Shown one piece after another: positions 1 to 8,479 of a DNA stretch of 64,000 nucleotides. Each line of letters opens with the position of its first letter. Position 1 is the first letter of the stretch. The notes beneath the pieces were generated by a model. The model was not told the DNA's origin. It did no database searches and saw nothing but the letters and a program-made list of their open reading frames with translations. Source of the stretch: Nitrosomonas sp. (GTDB lineage Bacteria > Pseudomonadota > Gammaproteobacteria > Burkholderiales > Nitrosomonadaceae). The stretch lies in assembly GCF_019635155.1 (NCBI RefSeq), contig NZ_JAHBZY010000003.1, positions 62,001-126,000 on the forward strand, read 5' to 3'. Position numbers and translations under genes: made by a program.

Positions 1-420
1 GCGGATAGAAATGCACAATCACTAGGTGTGGTTGTCATTGACCTGGATAATTTCAAGCAAATTAACGATAATCTTGGTCATCAGTATGGCGATAGCATTC
101 TGATTAATTTTGTAGCCGTGGCGAAGGAAACACTGCGCCCTACCGATATCGTTGCGCGTTTTGGTGGCGAAGAATTTGTAATTCTATTGCCTGATGTTGT
201 GATGGAAGACGCATTGACCATTATTCAGAGGTTACAAAATAATCTGTCTAAAAGCTTGTCAATACAAATTGATAATAAATCAATCCCAGTTACGTTTAGC
301 GCCGGAGTGGCGTTGCGTTCATTTGGCGAACATCAGAATTCCGTGGTCAGCCGGGCTGATAAAGCGCTCTATCAAGCAAAACGAACCGGGAAGAATTGCG
401 CAATTCCTGCGCTAGCATAA
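1..420 (+). CDS. GGDEF diguanylate cyclase, C-terminal part (cut by window edge)
   Basis: The reading frame is open from base 1, so the gene begins outside the window; 139 residues are visible. They form most of a GGDEF domain: a D-x-D-x-F-K metal/GTP segment near the start, an intact RFGGEEF active-site loop, and an RxxD inhibitory site (RPTD) exactly five residues before GGEEF. The enzyme would make cyclic di-GMP from two GTP and be product-inhibited. N-terminal sensor domains cannot be seen. The gene ends at the C-terminus of the GGDEF domain with no EAL domain. An EAL-like/HDOD gene follows 136 bp downstream on the same strand, so the two may be linked. Confidence 0.93.
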   Translation, partial: ADRNAQSLGVVVIDLDNFKQINDNLGHQYGDSILINFVAVAKETLRPTDIVARFGGEEFVILLPDVVMEDALTIIQRLQNNLSKSLSIQIDNKSIPVTFSAGVALRSFGEHQNSVVSRADKALYQAKRTGKNCAIPALA

Positions 421-556
421 CAATTTCGCAATAGCCAGTATGTATTAAACATGCCGTTATCCCTAACGGTTCGTGGTGATTATTTTTCAAAATTCAGTTT
501 GAAATAATACGCGTTCTGATTTTAAAAATACTGATAGGTTTAATGTGAGGAACTAG

Positions 557-1795
557 ATGGAAGGTTTTTTTCTTGGGCGACAACCGATTTTAGATCGTAA
601 CCAAAACCTGGTGGCATTTGAGCTTCTTTTTAGACGGGAAGAATCGGATGAGTCAGCTACGATAACAAACGACTTATCAGCATCGGCCAATGTCATTATC
701 AACGCGTATTGCCAGTTGGGCATCCAAAATGTGCTGGGTAAATTACGGGGGTTTGTTAATGCAAATCCTGAACTGGTGATGAGTGACATTATCAGCTTGA
801 TGCCAACTAAGCATGTTGTCCTTGAAATTAAGGAAACAGAATCGATTACAGCGGAATTCTTGACGCGATGCAATGAGCTCAAGCAAAAAGGATACCAATT
901 TGCCCTCGATAATATCGTCGAAATTAATAGCAGGGTTGAACAGTTGCTTCCGATCGTCAGTGTTGTGAAAGTAAACGTACTGGCGCTAGAAAAGCCGGAA
1001 TTGACTAAAATCGTGGCGGAATTGAATCGTTGGCCGGTATTATTATTAGCACTCAAAGTTGAGAGCCGGGAGCAAGAAGCACTATGCCGACAATTAGGAT
1101 TCCAAATGTTCCAGGGATATTATTTTGCCAAACCGGAAGTCATGGCGGTTAAAAGAGCGGATCCAGGAAAGCTTGCGTTGCTAAAATTGTTAACATTGGC
1201 TATGGGTGATAGCGATGTCGAGGAATTAGAAAAAGAATTTAAACATCAACCCGGACTCAGTTATAACTTGATGCGTATGGTCAATTCGGTAGCGAATGGT
1301 TTGCCGCAAAAGATTAACTCAATTAAACATGCGATTTTAATTCTAGGGCGCCAGCAGCTGCAAAGATGGATTCAGTTGTTGCTGTATACTGCGGACCAAG
1401 CTGATGGCGGTACATCCAATGCATTGATGCAAACAGCGGCTGCGCGAGGAAAATTACTGGAATTAATCGCGAAAGCGGAACGTCCGCATGATAAGAATCA
1501 CCATGAAAGAGCTTTTATGGTTGGAATATTATCGCTTTTGGATATTCTACTGGGCATGGATATGCAACAGATAATAGACAAATTAGGCATTCCGGAAGAT
1601 ATGAGTCAGGCTTTATTGACGCGTGATGGGCGTTTAGGTCAAGAACTAAAATTAGTCGAGGCCAATGAGAAAGGGGAAGTGACGGCGATTCAAACAATTT
1701 TGAATAGCTTGGGTTTTATAAGCTTAAGTGAACTGGCTGACATTGAACTGCAAGCGATTGGCTGGGCCAACCGGATTGGTGAATCAGTCGATTGA
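557..1795 (+). CDS. EAL-like/HDOD domain signalling protein (YuxH type)
   Basis: A 412-residue protein with a GAGGA ribosome site before ATG. Residues 1-200 are an EAL-fold domain opening with the family signature F-x-G-R-Q-P-I; residues 200-400 are an HDOD domain. At the EAL motif the sequence reads E-L-L, and the first half lacks the DDFGTG-type catalytic loop of real phosphodiesterases. It is therefore probably a binding or scaffold protein rather than a c-di-GMP hydrolase. This architecture (YuxH family) is widespread in Proteobacteria and mostly uncharacterised. It lies behind a GGDEF gene, which supports a signalling role. The domain call is firm; the function is inferred. Confidence 0.85.
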   Translation: MEGFFLGRQPILDRNQNLVAFELLFRREESDESATITNDLSASANVIINAYCQLGIQNVLGKLRGFVNANPELVMSDIISLMPTKHVVLEIKETESITAEFLTRCNELKQKGYQFALDNIVEINSRVEQLLPIVSVVKVNVLALEKPELTKIVAELNRWPVLLLALKVESREQEALCRQLGFQMFQGYYFAKPEVMAVKRADPGKLALLKLLTLAMGDSDVEELEKEFKHQPGLSYNLMRMVNSVANGLPQKINSIKHAILILGRQQLQRWIQLLLYTADQADGGTSNALMQTAAARGKLLELIAKAERPHDKNHHERAFMVGILSLLDILLGMDMQQIIDKLGIPEDMSQALLTRDGRLGQELKLVEANEKGEVTAIQTILNSLGFISLSELADIELQAIGWANRIGESVD

Positions 1796-1865
1796 TGCGG
1801 GTTAACTTCCTGAATCTATCAAGCGCTAGCATCCCTCAGCGTCTCCTGGTATGAAGCATCATAGT

Positions 1866-2888
1866 TTAGTGACTTTGATTCGAAATATTTCGAAGTTTAT
1901 TTAACAAAGCGGATTGTAGCTCGCTATCGATCCAAGCTTTCTGAGGTAACGCCCAAAGCTTATCATTTGCAAAATCCTGGCACTGAAGTGCATTTTCTTC
2001 GGGCATCAGCACCGCATCAGCATTTGGAAAATCAATGTCCTGCGGGATAAATCGATGATTCTCTGAATATGTATGGAACTCGGCATCGATTCTGGCTTTT
2101 AAAAGCGCTTCATGAAACCAGTGAAAATTATTAACATCTGAAACAGCATGCAGTGGTTCATTTCCGAAATCTGAAACGGTTTTTCTGGTTTTGGAATCGA
2201 GTATTTTATAAGCGATTTCGTAGAACAGTTTCATGACGTAGGTTTTACGTCGATTCGCGAAGTTTCTCAAATACCCGGGGTCGTTGTTTGTCACAATAAA
2301 ACTTTCTTTATTGAGATCATCGAGGCTTGCTCTGAGTGGGCCGGCGGGCAATAGCAAACCATTCCCAAAGCTTTGTTCGTTAAAATCAACTACAATTACC
2401 TCGATATCCCGCTCAAGCCGGCAATCTTGGAGACCATCCGCGTAAAGAATGACGTTACAAGCCGGATATGCATTTAGCAATGCTTCAGCGACGGCAATTC
2501 TGTCATTTCCAGACCAGATCGGGCAAGACATTCCAATGTGTTCGGCTATTAACAGAGTCTTGGTCCCGTAACGTTGGCGATCGGCGTTAAGTGTCACCGG
2601 TGCGGGTAATCCGGGATTGTCGGGATTACCCCGGGTGATAATGGCCGGTGAGAACCCATCGGCCAATAAGCAGTCAACTAACCAAAGCAATAAAGGTGTC
2701 TTGCTGTCATTGTCAATACTGACGCTATCAACGACTATTACAGGAACCGTCAGTTTGACCGAGTGAAAAATATCCAGCCAATAACAGGCTTTTTTAATCA
2801 TTAAAAAGAACCTGTACATAATACTGAGCGGCCATAACAGTATATGTAATGGCGTGATACGATGCCAATAAAGCTCCGATAATTTCAT
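1866..2888 (-). CDS. LpxK-like protein with degenerate ATP-binding loop
   Basis: 340 residues matching tetraacyldisaccharide 4'-kinase (LpxK, lipid A pathway, inner membrane) along its whole length: an N-terminal membrane-seeking helix (about 14-32), the P-loop region at 50-66, a V-I-L-x-x-D-G-L-Q region and the F-G-N-G-L-L-L-P-A-G-P-L-R block. The catalytic parts are damaged. Where LpxK has G-N-x-x-x-G-G-x-G-K-T-P, residues 54-65 read DSVSIDNDSKTP, so every glycine is lost and only K-T-P stays. DDGLQH reads ADGLQD. The frame is intact and 340 residues is normal length, so this is not a recent pseudogene. It is either a diverged paralogue with another role or a decaying copy; a true LpxK should exist elsewhere. 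Confidence 0.75.
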   Translation of the reverse strand: MKLSELYWHRITPLHILLWPLSIMYRFFLMIKKACYWLDIFHSVKLTVPVIVVDSVSIDNDSKTPLLLWLVDCLLADGFSPAIITRGNPDNPGLPAPVTLNADRQRYGTKTLLIAEHIGMSCPIWSGNDRIAVAEALLNAYPACNVILYADGLQDCRLERDIEVIVVDFNEQSFGNGLLLPAGPLRASLDDLNKESFIVTNNDPGYLRNFANRRKTYVMKLFYEIAYKILDSKTRKTVSDFGNEPLHAVSDVNNFHWFHEALLKARIDAEFHTYSENHRFIPQDIDFPNADAVLMPEENALQCQDFANDKLWALPQKAWIDSELQSALLNKLRNISNQSH

Positions 2889-3124
2889 CTTTCTTCGTTT
2901 TTGTAAAAAATAGGTCTGAGAGGGATTGTACCGGAAGCAAAATAATATTCGAATTATTGATAAATTTTTTTTGTATACTATTGATGAGTCAAGAAAAATT
3001 GAAAGCAGATTTAATATAATGGATTATCGGTTTTCAATGTTGCCGTGTGTAGGGTTTCATTTTGAGTTTATAAGAAAATGCGACTCTTTCTTGAGTGCTT
3101 AAGATTCATAACAGAGAAAATGTG

Positions 3125-4018
3125 ATGGATATATCAATTCAGAGGTTATTAGTTCCGACTCTCTCAGCAACCGGAGAACAGCGTAAGCCGCATCATATTG
3201 TTTATACCGATTGGGGGAACCCAAAAAATCCGGAAGTCGTTATTTGTGCGCATGGGTTGACAAGGAATTGCCGGGATTTCGATTATCTTGCAGATGCTTT
3301 GCAAAATGACTTCAGGGTAATCTGCGTGGATGTTGTTGGGCGCGGCCAAAGTGATTGGCTGGAACATGCGCAAGATTACGATTTTTACCCTTTATATTTG
3401 TCAGATGCGCTGGCATTGGTGACACATATCCAATCGCAGTATCAACGGAAAATCACATTGAATTGGGTCGGAACATCAATGGGAGGATTGATAGGAATGG
3501 TCCTGGCGATCCAACCGAATCTCCCGGTTCCTCTCAACAGATTGGTCATGAGCGATATTGGTCCATTAATTCCTGCAACAGCGCTGAACAGAATTGCCGA
3601 TTATGTTGGCAAAGACCCGAGATTTGATAGCTTTGAAGCATTTAAAACGTACATGAAAGCGATTTCGGTGACGTTTGGTCCATTAACCGAAGAGCAATGG
3701 ACCCATATGGCCGTTTATAGCGCGCGTGAATATGCGGATGGCACCTATGGTTTTCGCTATGATCCAAAAATTGCTTTCACTTTCCAAGCCCATGAAGTCA
3801 CTGATATTGATCTCTGGCAACAATGGGACCAGTTGACGACACCTACATTGGTTTTACGTGGCACCGAATCGGATGTGCTATCGGTAGAGACGGCGGCACA
3901 AATGCAGATACGCGGTCCTAAAGCACGTATTGTGGAGTTGCCGGGAATCGGTCATTCGCCGATGCTGATGGACGATTATCAAATTAAAATAGTTCGGGAT
4001 TTCATCAAGAACTCCTAG
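3125..4018 (+). CDS. alpha/beta hydrolase
   Basis: A 297-residue alpha/beta hydrolase of the single-domain esterase/lactonase type. Visible features are the oxyanion HG segment (C-A-H-G-L-T-R), the nucleophile elbow G-T-S-M-G-G and the catalytic histidine in G-I-G-H-S-P near the C-terminus. I chose ATG at 3125; a GTG at 3095 in the same frame would add ten residues. There is no signal peptide, so it is cytosolic. The substrate is unknown. It sits 340 bp before the sulfur-carrier operon on the same strand and could belong to it functionally, but the intervening regulatory region argues for separate transcription. Confidence 0.85.
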   Translation: MDISIQRLLVPTLSATGEQRKPHHIVYTDWGNPKNPEVVICAHGLTRNCRDFDYLADALQNDFRVICVDVVGRGQSDWLEHAQDYDFYPLYLSDALALVTHIQSQYQRKITLNWVGTSMGGLIGMVLAIQPNLPVPLNRLVMSDIGPLIPATALNRIADYVGKDPRFDSFEAFKTYMKAISVTFGPLTEEQWTHMAVYSAREYADGTYGFRYDPKIAFTFQAHEVTDIDLWQQWDQLTTPTLVLRGTESDVLSVETAAQMQIRGPKARIVELPGIGHSPMLMDDYQIKIVRDFIKNS

Positions 4019-4359
4019 TTTCTCCAGGTGATTCTCCTAGAGAGATCAGATAATAAAGAACCGAATCACTCGCTGCTGCTGAGTAATAATCGCGTGCGCC
4101 TATACTCACTCCGATTTCAAGTTTTTCATTGAATTTTCCATAGATAATCTTTAAAAAAATTCGCTGTGGCAAATTGTCGCGCGGCAATTTGCCACATTCC
4201 CAACATTTCCCTTTTCATTTAAATTTCGCAAATCTTAGCGAGCTATGTTCGCTATAGAGAAACCAGGCGCAAAAATAAGCGTAAATCCTGTATGCAGCGA
4301 ATTTAAACGCTAGCAGCGACAAATAGATACGCGATAAGAATTTTTGAATGGAGAGTCTC
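4019..4359 (+). promoter_or_regulatory. Control region before the sulfur-carrier operon, with two overlapping 17-bp operator-like sites
   Basis: No gene is visible in this 340-bp gap. At 4165-4181 lies TGTGGCAAATTGTCGCG, and at 4180-4196 the same motif in the opposite direction (TGTGGCAAATTGCCGCG read on the minus strand). The two copies overlap by two bases, so 4166-4195 is a 30-bp near-perfect palindrome. The motif recurs at 17630, 32250 and 32387. It ends about 165 bp before the moeZ-like start. I infer a binding site for a dimeric regulator. No convincing -24/-12 element was found downstream. Confidence 0.5.
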
Positions 4360-5529
4360 ATGCAATTGCCACCATTAGTGAAATCTGTTGAAAATTTAAG
4401 CAAGCCAGAGATTTCGCGCTATAGCCGTCATGTCTTGATTCCCGAAGTGGGATTGAAAGGACAGCAGCGGCTTAAAAATAGTAAGGTTTTAGTGATAGGC
4501 GCCGGTGGGTTAGGTTCTCCGGTGCTCATGTATCTTGCCGCCGCTGGTATCGGAACACTCGGCATCATTGATTTTGATATCGTCGATGAATCGAATTTAC
4601 AAAGGCAAATCATTCATGGCCAATCGGACATCGGTCGACTCAAATCCGAAAGTGCCCGGGACGCCATATCAGAGATTAATCCGTACGTAACCGTGCAATT
4701 GCATCGCGAACGGCTGGAAGCAGCCAATGCCATGACGATTATTGCAGCGTATGACTTGATTATCGATGGTACCGATAATTTTGCCACCCGGTACTTGGTG
4801 AATGATGCCTGTGTGCTGGCAGGAAAACCTTATGTATGGGGATCGATCTTTCGTTTTGAAGGGCAAGTTTCAGTGTTCTGGGAAAACGCGCCGGATGACG
4901 TCGGCTTGAATTATCGCGACCTGTACCCGGAACCGCCACCGGCGGAAATGGCGCCTTCCTGCGCGGAAGGCGGCGTGTTGGGAGTTTTGTGCGCGTCGAT
5001 TGGTTCGATGATGGCCACTGAAGCGATTAAATTAATTACCGGTATCGGTGAGACCATGCTCGGACGATTAGCCGTTTATGATGCGCTGGACATGAGTTAC
5101 CGGTTCATTCCAATCCGGCGAGCACCTGTTAGGACTGCGATCACGCAATTGATCGATTATCAGAGATTTTGTGGTATGAGCCGCGTACCGGATCGTGACA
5201 CATCGATTCCTGTGATTAGTGCAAGGGAACTGAAAGCGATCAAAGATCAAGGGAAAGACGTGCAACTCATCGATGTTCGTGGCATCGAGGAATGGAATAT
5301 CGTACATATCGATGGCGCCAAACATATTCCCAAGAATCAGATGATGTCCTCAGAAATGCTGTCTTCTCTGAATAAAGAAGATTTTATCGTTTTGCATTGC
5401 AAAATGGGCGCGCGTTCTCGCGATGTGCTGATCGAAATGCAGAAATATGGATTTAGCAACGTAAAAAGTCTGGAGGGCGGGATTCTGGCATGGATTAATG
5501 ATGTCGATCAATCGTTGCCAACTTATTGA
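4360..5529 (+). CDS. E1-like adenylyltransferase/rhodanese fusion (MoeZ type)
   Basis: 389 residues. Residues 10-255 are a ThiF/MoeB/E1-like domain with the nucleotide loop G-A-G-G-L-G-S-P, the D-x-D-x-V-D-x-S-N-L-Q-R-Q segment and the D-G-T-D-N-F loop. Residues 290-385 are a rhodanese domain with active-site Cys in H-C-K-M-G-A-R-S. MoeZ-type enzymes adenylate the C-terminal glycine of a MoaD/ThiS-like carrier and convert it to a thiocarboxylate with sulfur from the rhodanese cysteine. The zinc CxxC pairs of classical MoeB are absent, as in MoeZ. The start at ATG 4360 is set by GGAGA eight bases upstream; ATG 4348 is also in frame. It is the first gene of a run with a JAMM peptidase and a carrier protein. 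Confidence 0.9.
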   Translation: MQLPPLVKSVENLSKPEISRYSRHVLIPEVGLKGQQRLKNSKVLVIGAGGLGSPVLMYLAAAGIGTLGIIDFDIVDESNLQRQIIHGQSDIGRLKSESARDAISEINPYVTVQLHRERLEAANAMTIIAAYDLIIDGTDNFATRYLVNDACVLAGKPYVWGSIFRFEGQVSVFWENAPDDVGLNYRDLYPEPPPAEMAPSCAEGGVLGVLCASIGSMMATEAIKLITGIGETMLGRLAVYDALDMSYRFIPIRRAPVRTAITQLIDYQRFCGMSRVPDRDTSIPVISARELKAIKDQGKDVQLIDVRGIEEWNIVHIDGAKHIPKNQMMSSEMLSSLNKEDFIVLHCKMGARSRDVLIEMQKYGFSNVKSLEGGILAWINDVDQSLPTY

Positions 5530-5624
5530 GCACATGCGCGATTAACAAGTGGAATAGCCACAGTAATAGGAAAGACCTGTTTTTTTACTGATTAATTGGT
5601 TTTTATATTAGGAGACTAGCAATT

Positions 5625-6065
5625 ATGTTAACGATACATCACAAGTTGGTGGAAGCCATGATTTCGCAAGCGATGAGCGACCATCCGATCGAAACCTGCG
5701 GCGTTATTGCAGGACCTGCAGGATACAACTTACCGCTGCGCTTGATTCCTATGAAGAATATCGCACAGTCGGAAAACTTTTTCAGGTTTGATCCGCAGCA
5801 ACAATTGCTGGTCTGGAAAGAGATGGATGCTCGCGGCGAAGAGCCGATTGTCATCTACCATTCGCATACCAGCAGCCAAGCTTATCCGAGCCGTGCCGAT
5901 GCGGAACTTGCGACCGAGCCGCAAGCGCATTATGTGATTATTCCGACGGCTTCTCTCAACGAAGAAGTGCGCAGCTTTCGCATTATCGATCAAATGGTGA
6001 TCGAAGAACGGATCCGCATCGTGCATCAATACCAGCCGGAACTGGAATTGCAAATGGTTGCATAA
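5625..6065 (+). CDS. JAMM/Mov34 metallopeptidase (Mec+/QbsD type)
   Basis: 146 residues with a complete JAMM zinc signature: H-S-H followed by seven residues, then S-x-x-D (H-S-H-T-S-S-Q-A-Y-P-S-R-A-D), with the upstream Glu in the P-I-E-T-C-G segment. Bacterial relatives trim or release products from ubiquitin-like sulfur carriers: Mec+ in Mycobacterium frees cysteine from CysO, and QbsD processes the QbsE carrier. An AGGAG site precedes ATG. It stands 95 bp after the moeZ-like gene and 223 bp before the carrier gene. Because that carrier already ends in Gly-Gly, adduct hydrolysis (Mec+-like) is more likely than tail trimming. Confidence 0.88.
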   Translation: MLTIHHKLVEAMISQAMSDHPIETCGVIAGPAGYNLPLRLIPMKNIAQSENFFRFDPQQQLLVWKEMDARGEEPIVIYHSHTSSQAYPSRADAELATEPQAHYVIIPTASLNEEVRSFRIIDQMVIEERIRIVHQYQPELELQMVA

Positions 6066-6150
6066 ATAAGCGATCGACTTCAAAGGCTTCCGGCGAAATT
6101 TCTGGAAAGTTTCCGGAATGAATAATCAAAGTGTTTTGTATGGCTCTCCC

Positions 6151-6212
6151 TTCAGATTTCTTCGAGTTCAATGCAAAAGCATTGCTCGCGCAAAGAATCG
6201 AAGAAATCTGAA
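6151..6212 (+). repeat. Nested inverted repeats between JAMM and carrier genes
   Basis: A perfect 15-bp inverted repeat, TTCAGATTTCTTCGA at 6151-6165 and its complement at 6198-6212, encloses a second hairpin AATGC-AAAA-GCATT at 6170-6183. It fills the middle of the 223-bp spacer inside an otherwise compact operon. There is no T-run, so it is not an ordinary terminator. It could set relative expression of the carrier by processing or attenuation, or be a small palindromic repeat element. Confidence 0.6.
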
Positions 6213-6288
6213 CTTTCATTTCCATGCCGTCGCCGATCAAGCAATCCATCCATCGTTAGTTACGTAAGTTTTTTCTACAGGAGCAGAG

Positions 6289-6561
6289 ATGCCGATTAAA
6301 GTCATAATCCCAACGATATTAAGGCCGCTGACAAATCAGCAAAAACATATTCATATTGATGGTTTCAAGGTTTCCGAAGTGATTGATCGGATGGAGCAGC
6401 AATATCCCGGTATTAAAGCGAAACTGGTGTCGGAAGGAAATGCGCATCGTTTTATCAACATCTATGTTAACGATAATGACATCCGATTCCAGGAAGGGCT
6501 TGCCACATCCTTACAAGAGGGCGATGTGATGACAATACTACCCGCAGTGGCCGGTGGTTAA
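6289..6561 (+). CDS. MoaD/ThiS-family sulfur carrier protein ending in Gly-Gly
   Basis: A 90-residue beta-grasp protein with the family endings: a G-D-V-x-x-I-L-P-A-V-A-G-G terminus and stop directly after the diglycine. Such proteins are adenylated by the E1-like partner and carry sulfur as a C-terminal thiocarboxylate. Context (MoeZ-like and JAMM genes upstream, acyl-activating enzymes downstream) points to a pathway-specific carrier like CysO, PdtH or QbsE rather than molybdopterin MoaD. A GGAG site precedes ATG. Its stop overlaps the next gene's GTG start by eight bases. The N-terminal half (I-P-T-I-L-R-P-L-T) is CysO-like. Confidence 0.9.
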   Translation: MPIKVIIPTILRPLTNQQKHIHIDGFKVSEVIDRMEQQYPGIKAKLVSEGNAHRFINIYVNDNDIRFQEGLATSLQEGDVMTILPAVAGG

Positions 6562-8479
6562 ACAGTGCCGTTCAATTAATGAATATGCATATAACGCACC
6601 CATGAATCATTCTTTACAGAATTGCGTGATTACCGGGCCATGGGAAAATCCGGCTTCAAATTTCTCGGCGGCAATTTTTTCTTTGTTTTATCAGACCAGT
6701 ACGATAGGGATGAAAATCAAAGATGCGCATGACGGAATTGATGAATCGGGTTTTTCATTTGTACTGGAAACTCCTGTGACGACTCCGGTTGTTTGCGAAG
6801 TGACTGCTTGGGATCAAGCAAGCGAATCGAATAATGTCGCGAGTGAAAATATCATCCAGGCTGCATGCGGACTGATGTCGGTTCATGGGCGAGCTTCCGG
6901 AAAAATACAATCACTTGGTCTCAATTATGTATCAACCCTGACGGCCGCATTAGCATTGCAGGGTGCGACCGCCGCCGCACTTGGTCAATTGCGCGGCTTG
7001 CCGCATGCCGATGTGCGGATTTCTATGGTTTCGGCGGCGTTACTGAGTGTTTCTCAATATTTAGCGGATGCGACAGTTAATACAACGGATGAAAATTTAC
7101 CGGCCGCGGCTAAAAATCGAATTCCTGCGCCGCCCTTTATTTCTTCGGATGATGTGGTTTTTGAGTTGGAAACTTTGAATGCCGAACCATGGCTGAAGTT
7201 TTGGACCCGGTTGGGCATCAGTGCAACGTTGGCTGGTAAAGGCTGGACCGCCTTTTTACTCCGTTACGCCAAAGCGATTGCACCGTTGCCTGATGAACTA
7301 TTTCATGCGCTCACACACGTGACGTACCAAGATATTGCGGCATTATGTTCGCAAACGGGGTTATCGATTTGTCCTGTGCAAACGATGAGCGACAGAGTTA
7401 CCGATGAGCAGCTTAAATGCGAATGGTTGAATGGCCCTTGGGCATTCGAATTGACTACAGCTGCGACAGCTTCGTTTCGCAACAATAACAATCATGGATT
7501 GCCTCTGAGCGGATTGACGGTCATCGAGTCTTGCCGCCGCATTCAAGGCCCGCTGGCCGGTCATTTACTGGCGTTACTAGGAGCCGAAGTTATTCGTATC
7601 GAACCACCGGGGGGCGATCCATTACGCGGTATGCCACCGCTATCGGACGGATGTTCGGTGAGATTCGATGCATTGAATCGGTTTAAGACCATTCGTGAGA
7701 TTGATATTAAATCCGCTGCCGGTCGCGCTGAGGTGATGGAATTAGCAAAGAACGCGGATGTTTTCTTGCACAATTGGGCGCCTCATAAAGCCGCGCAGTT
7801 GAAACTGGATGCTGCCGATCTGGCGGATGTCAATCCGGCTTTGGTCTATGCCTATGCGGCCGGCTGGTCAAATGATGGCGATTCATCCTTTAGGCTCAAT
7901 GCAATACCGGGCACCGATTTTATGGTGCAAGCCCATTCCGGTGTCGCGCACAAAATATCGCAAGCATGCGGCATCCGTGGGGGAACGCTATTTACTGTAT
8001 TGGATCTGCTAGGTGGCGTTGTTGCAGCCCAAGGAATAACCATCGCCTTACTCAATCGTTATCTGAACCATACCGGTGGCAAAGTCACATCATCGCTATT
8101 GAGCGCGGCCACACTATTATGCAGCGAAGATTTTCAGCATCAATATCATTTCTTCGAGACCAATGTTCCAGCCGTAAGCCGATTTAACAATATATATGCA
8201 ACCAAACAAGGAATGCTGGCAATCGAGTGTTGTGACGAAGCGGCGTTGCAGCGATTGTTTCAGATTATTGATGATGGACAGATCGATATTATGCAGCGGT
8301 TGGATGAGATACTGCTCACAAATAGCGCGCAAGAATGGGTAAAACTGTTTCAGCAAGCGGGGATTCCCGCTGCAGTTGTAATTGAAGATCTCGCTGATCT
8401 TTATGATTGTCCTCAGTTGCGACCCTTGCTTAATCGAGGGTCTTACACGCAAGTGACTTCTCCATGGAGTTTTCAATGA
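6554..8479 (+). CDS. CaiB/BaiF CoA-transferase family III protein with duplicated halves
   Basis: 641 residues, far longer than the usual 380-410. The second half (about 318-635) is a recognisable class III CoA transferase with the N-terminal Rossmann segment G-L-T-V-I-E-x-C and an Asp455 in the conserved D-F-M-V-Q-A-x-S-G motif that normally carries the CoA thioester. The first half (about 25-300) resembles the middle of the same family (I-I-Q-A-A-C-G-L-M-S) but lacks the Rossmann start and has Glu98 where the Asp should be. One functional and one structural half is inferred. The GTG at 6554 overlaps the carrier gene; ATG 6602 is an alternative start. Comparable CaiB-like genes occur in pseudomonad thiocarboxylate clusters. 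Confidence 0.8.
   Translation: MVKQCRSINEYAYNAPMNHSLQNCVITGPWENPASNFSAAIFSLFYQTSTIGMKIKDAHDGIDESGFSFVLETPVTTPVVCEVTAWDQASESNNVASENIIQAACGLMSVHGRASGKIQSLGLNYVSTLTAALALQGATAAALGQLRGLPHADVRISMVSAALLSVSQYLADATVNTTDENLPAAAKNRIPAPPFISSDDVVFELETLNAEPWLKFWTRLGISATLAGKGWTAFLLRYAKAIAPLPDELFHALTHVTYQDIAALCSQTGLSICPVQTMSDRVTDEQLKCEWLNGPWAFELTTAATASFRNNNNHGLPLSGLTVIESCRRIQGPLAGHLLALLGAEVIRIEPPGGDPLRGMPPLSDGCSVRFDALNRFKTIREIDIKSAAGRAEVMELAKNADVFLHNWAPHKAAQLKLDAADLADVNPALVYAYAAGWSNDGDSSFRLNAIPGTDFMVQAHSGVAHKISQACGIRGGTLFTVLDLLGGVVAAQGITIALLNRYLNHTGGKVTSSLLSAATLLCSEDFQHQYHFFETNVPAVSRFNNIYATKQGMLAIECCDEAALQRLFQIIDDGQIDIMQRLDEILLTNSAQEWVKLFQQAGIPAAVVIEDLADLYDCPQLRPLLNRGSYTQVTSPWSFQ

Noticed and set aside
553-1056. 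167-residue minus-strand frame opposite the EAL-like/HDOD gene
   Set aside because: Shadow frame with Ser/Asn-rich translation and no domain or start signal.
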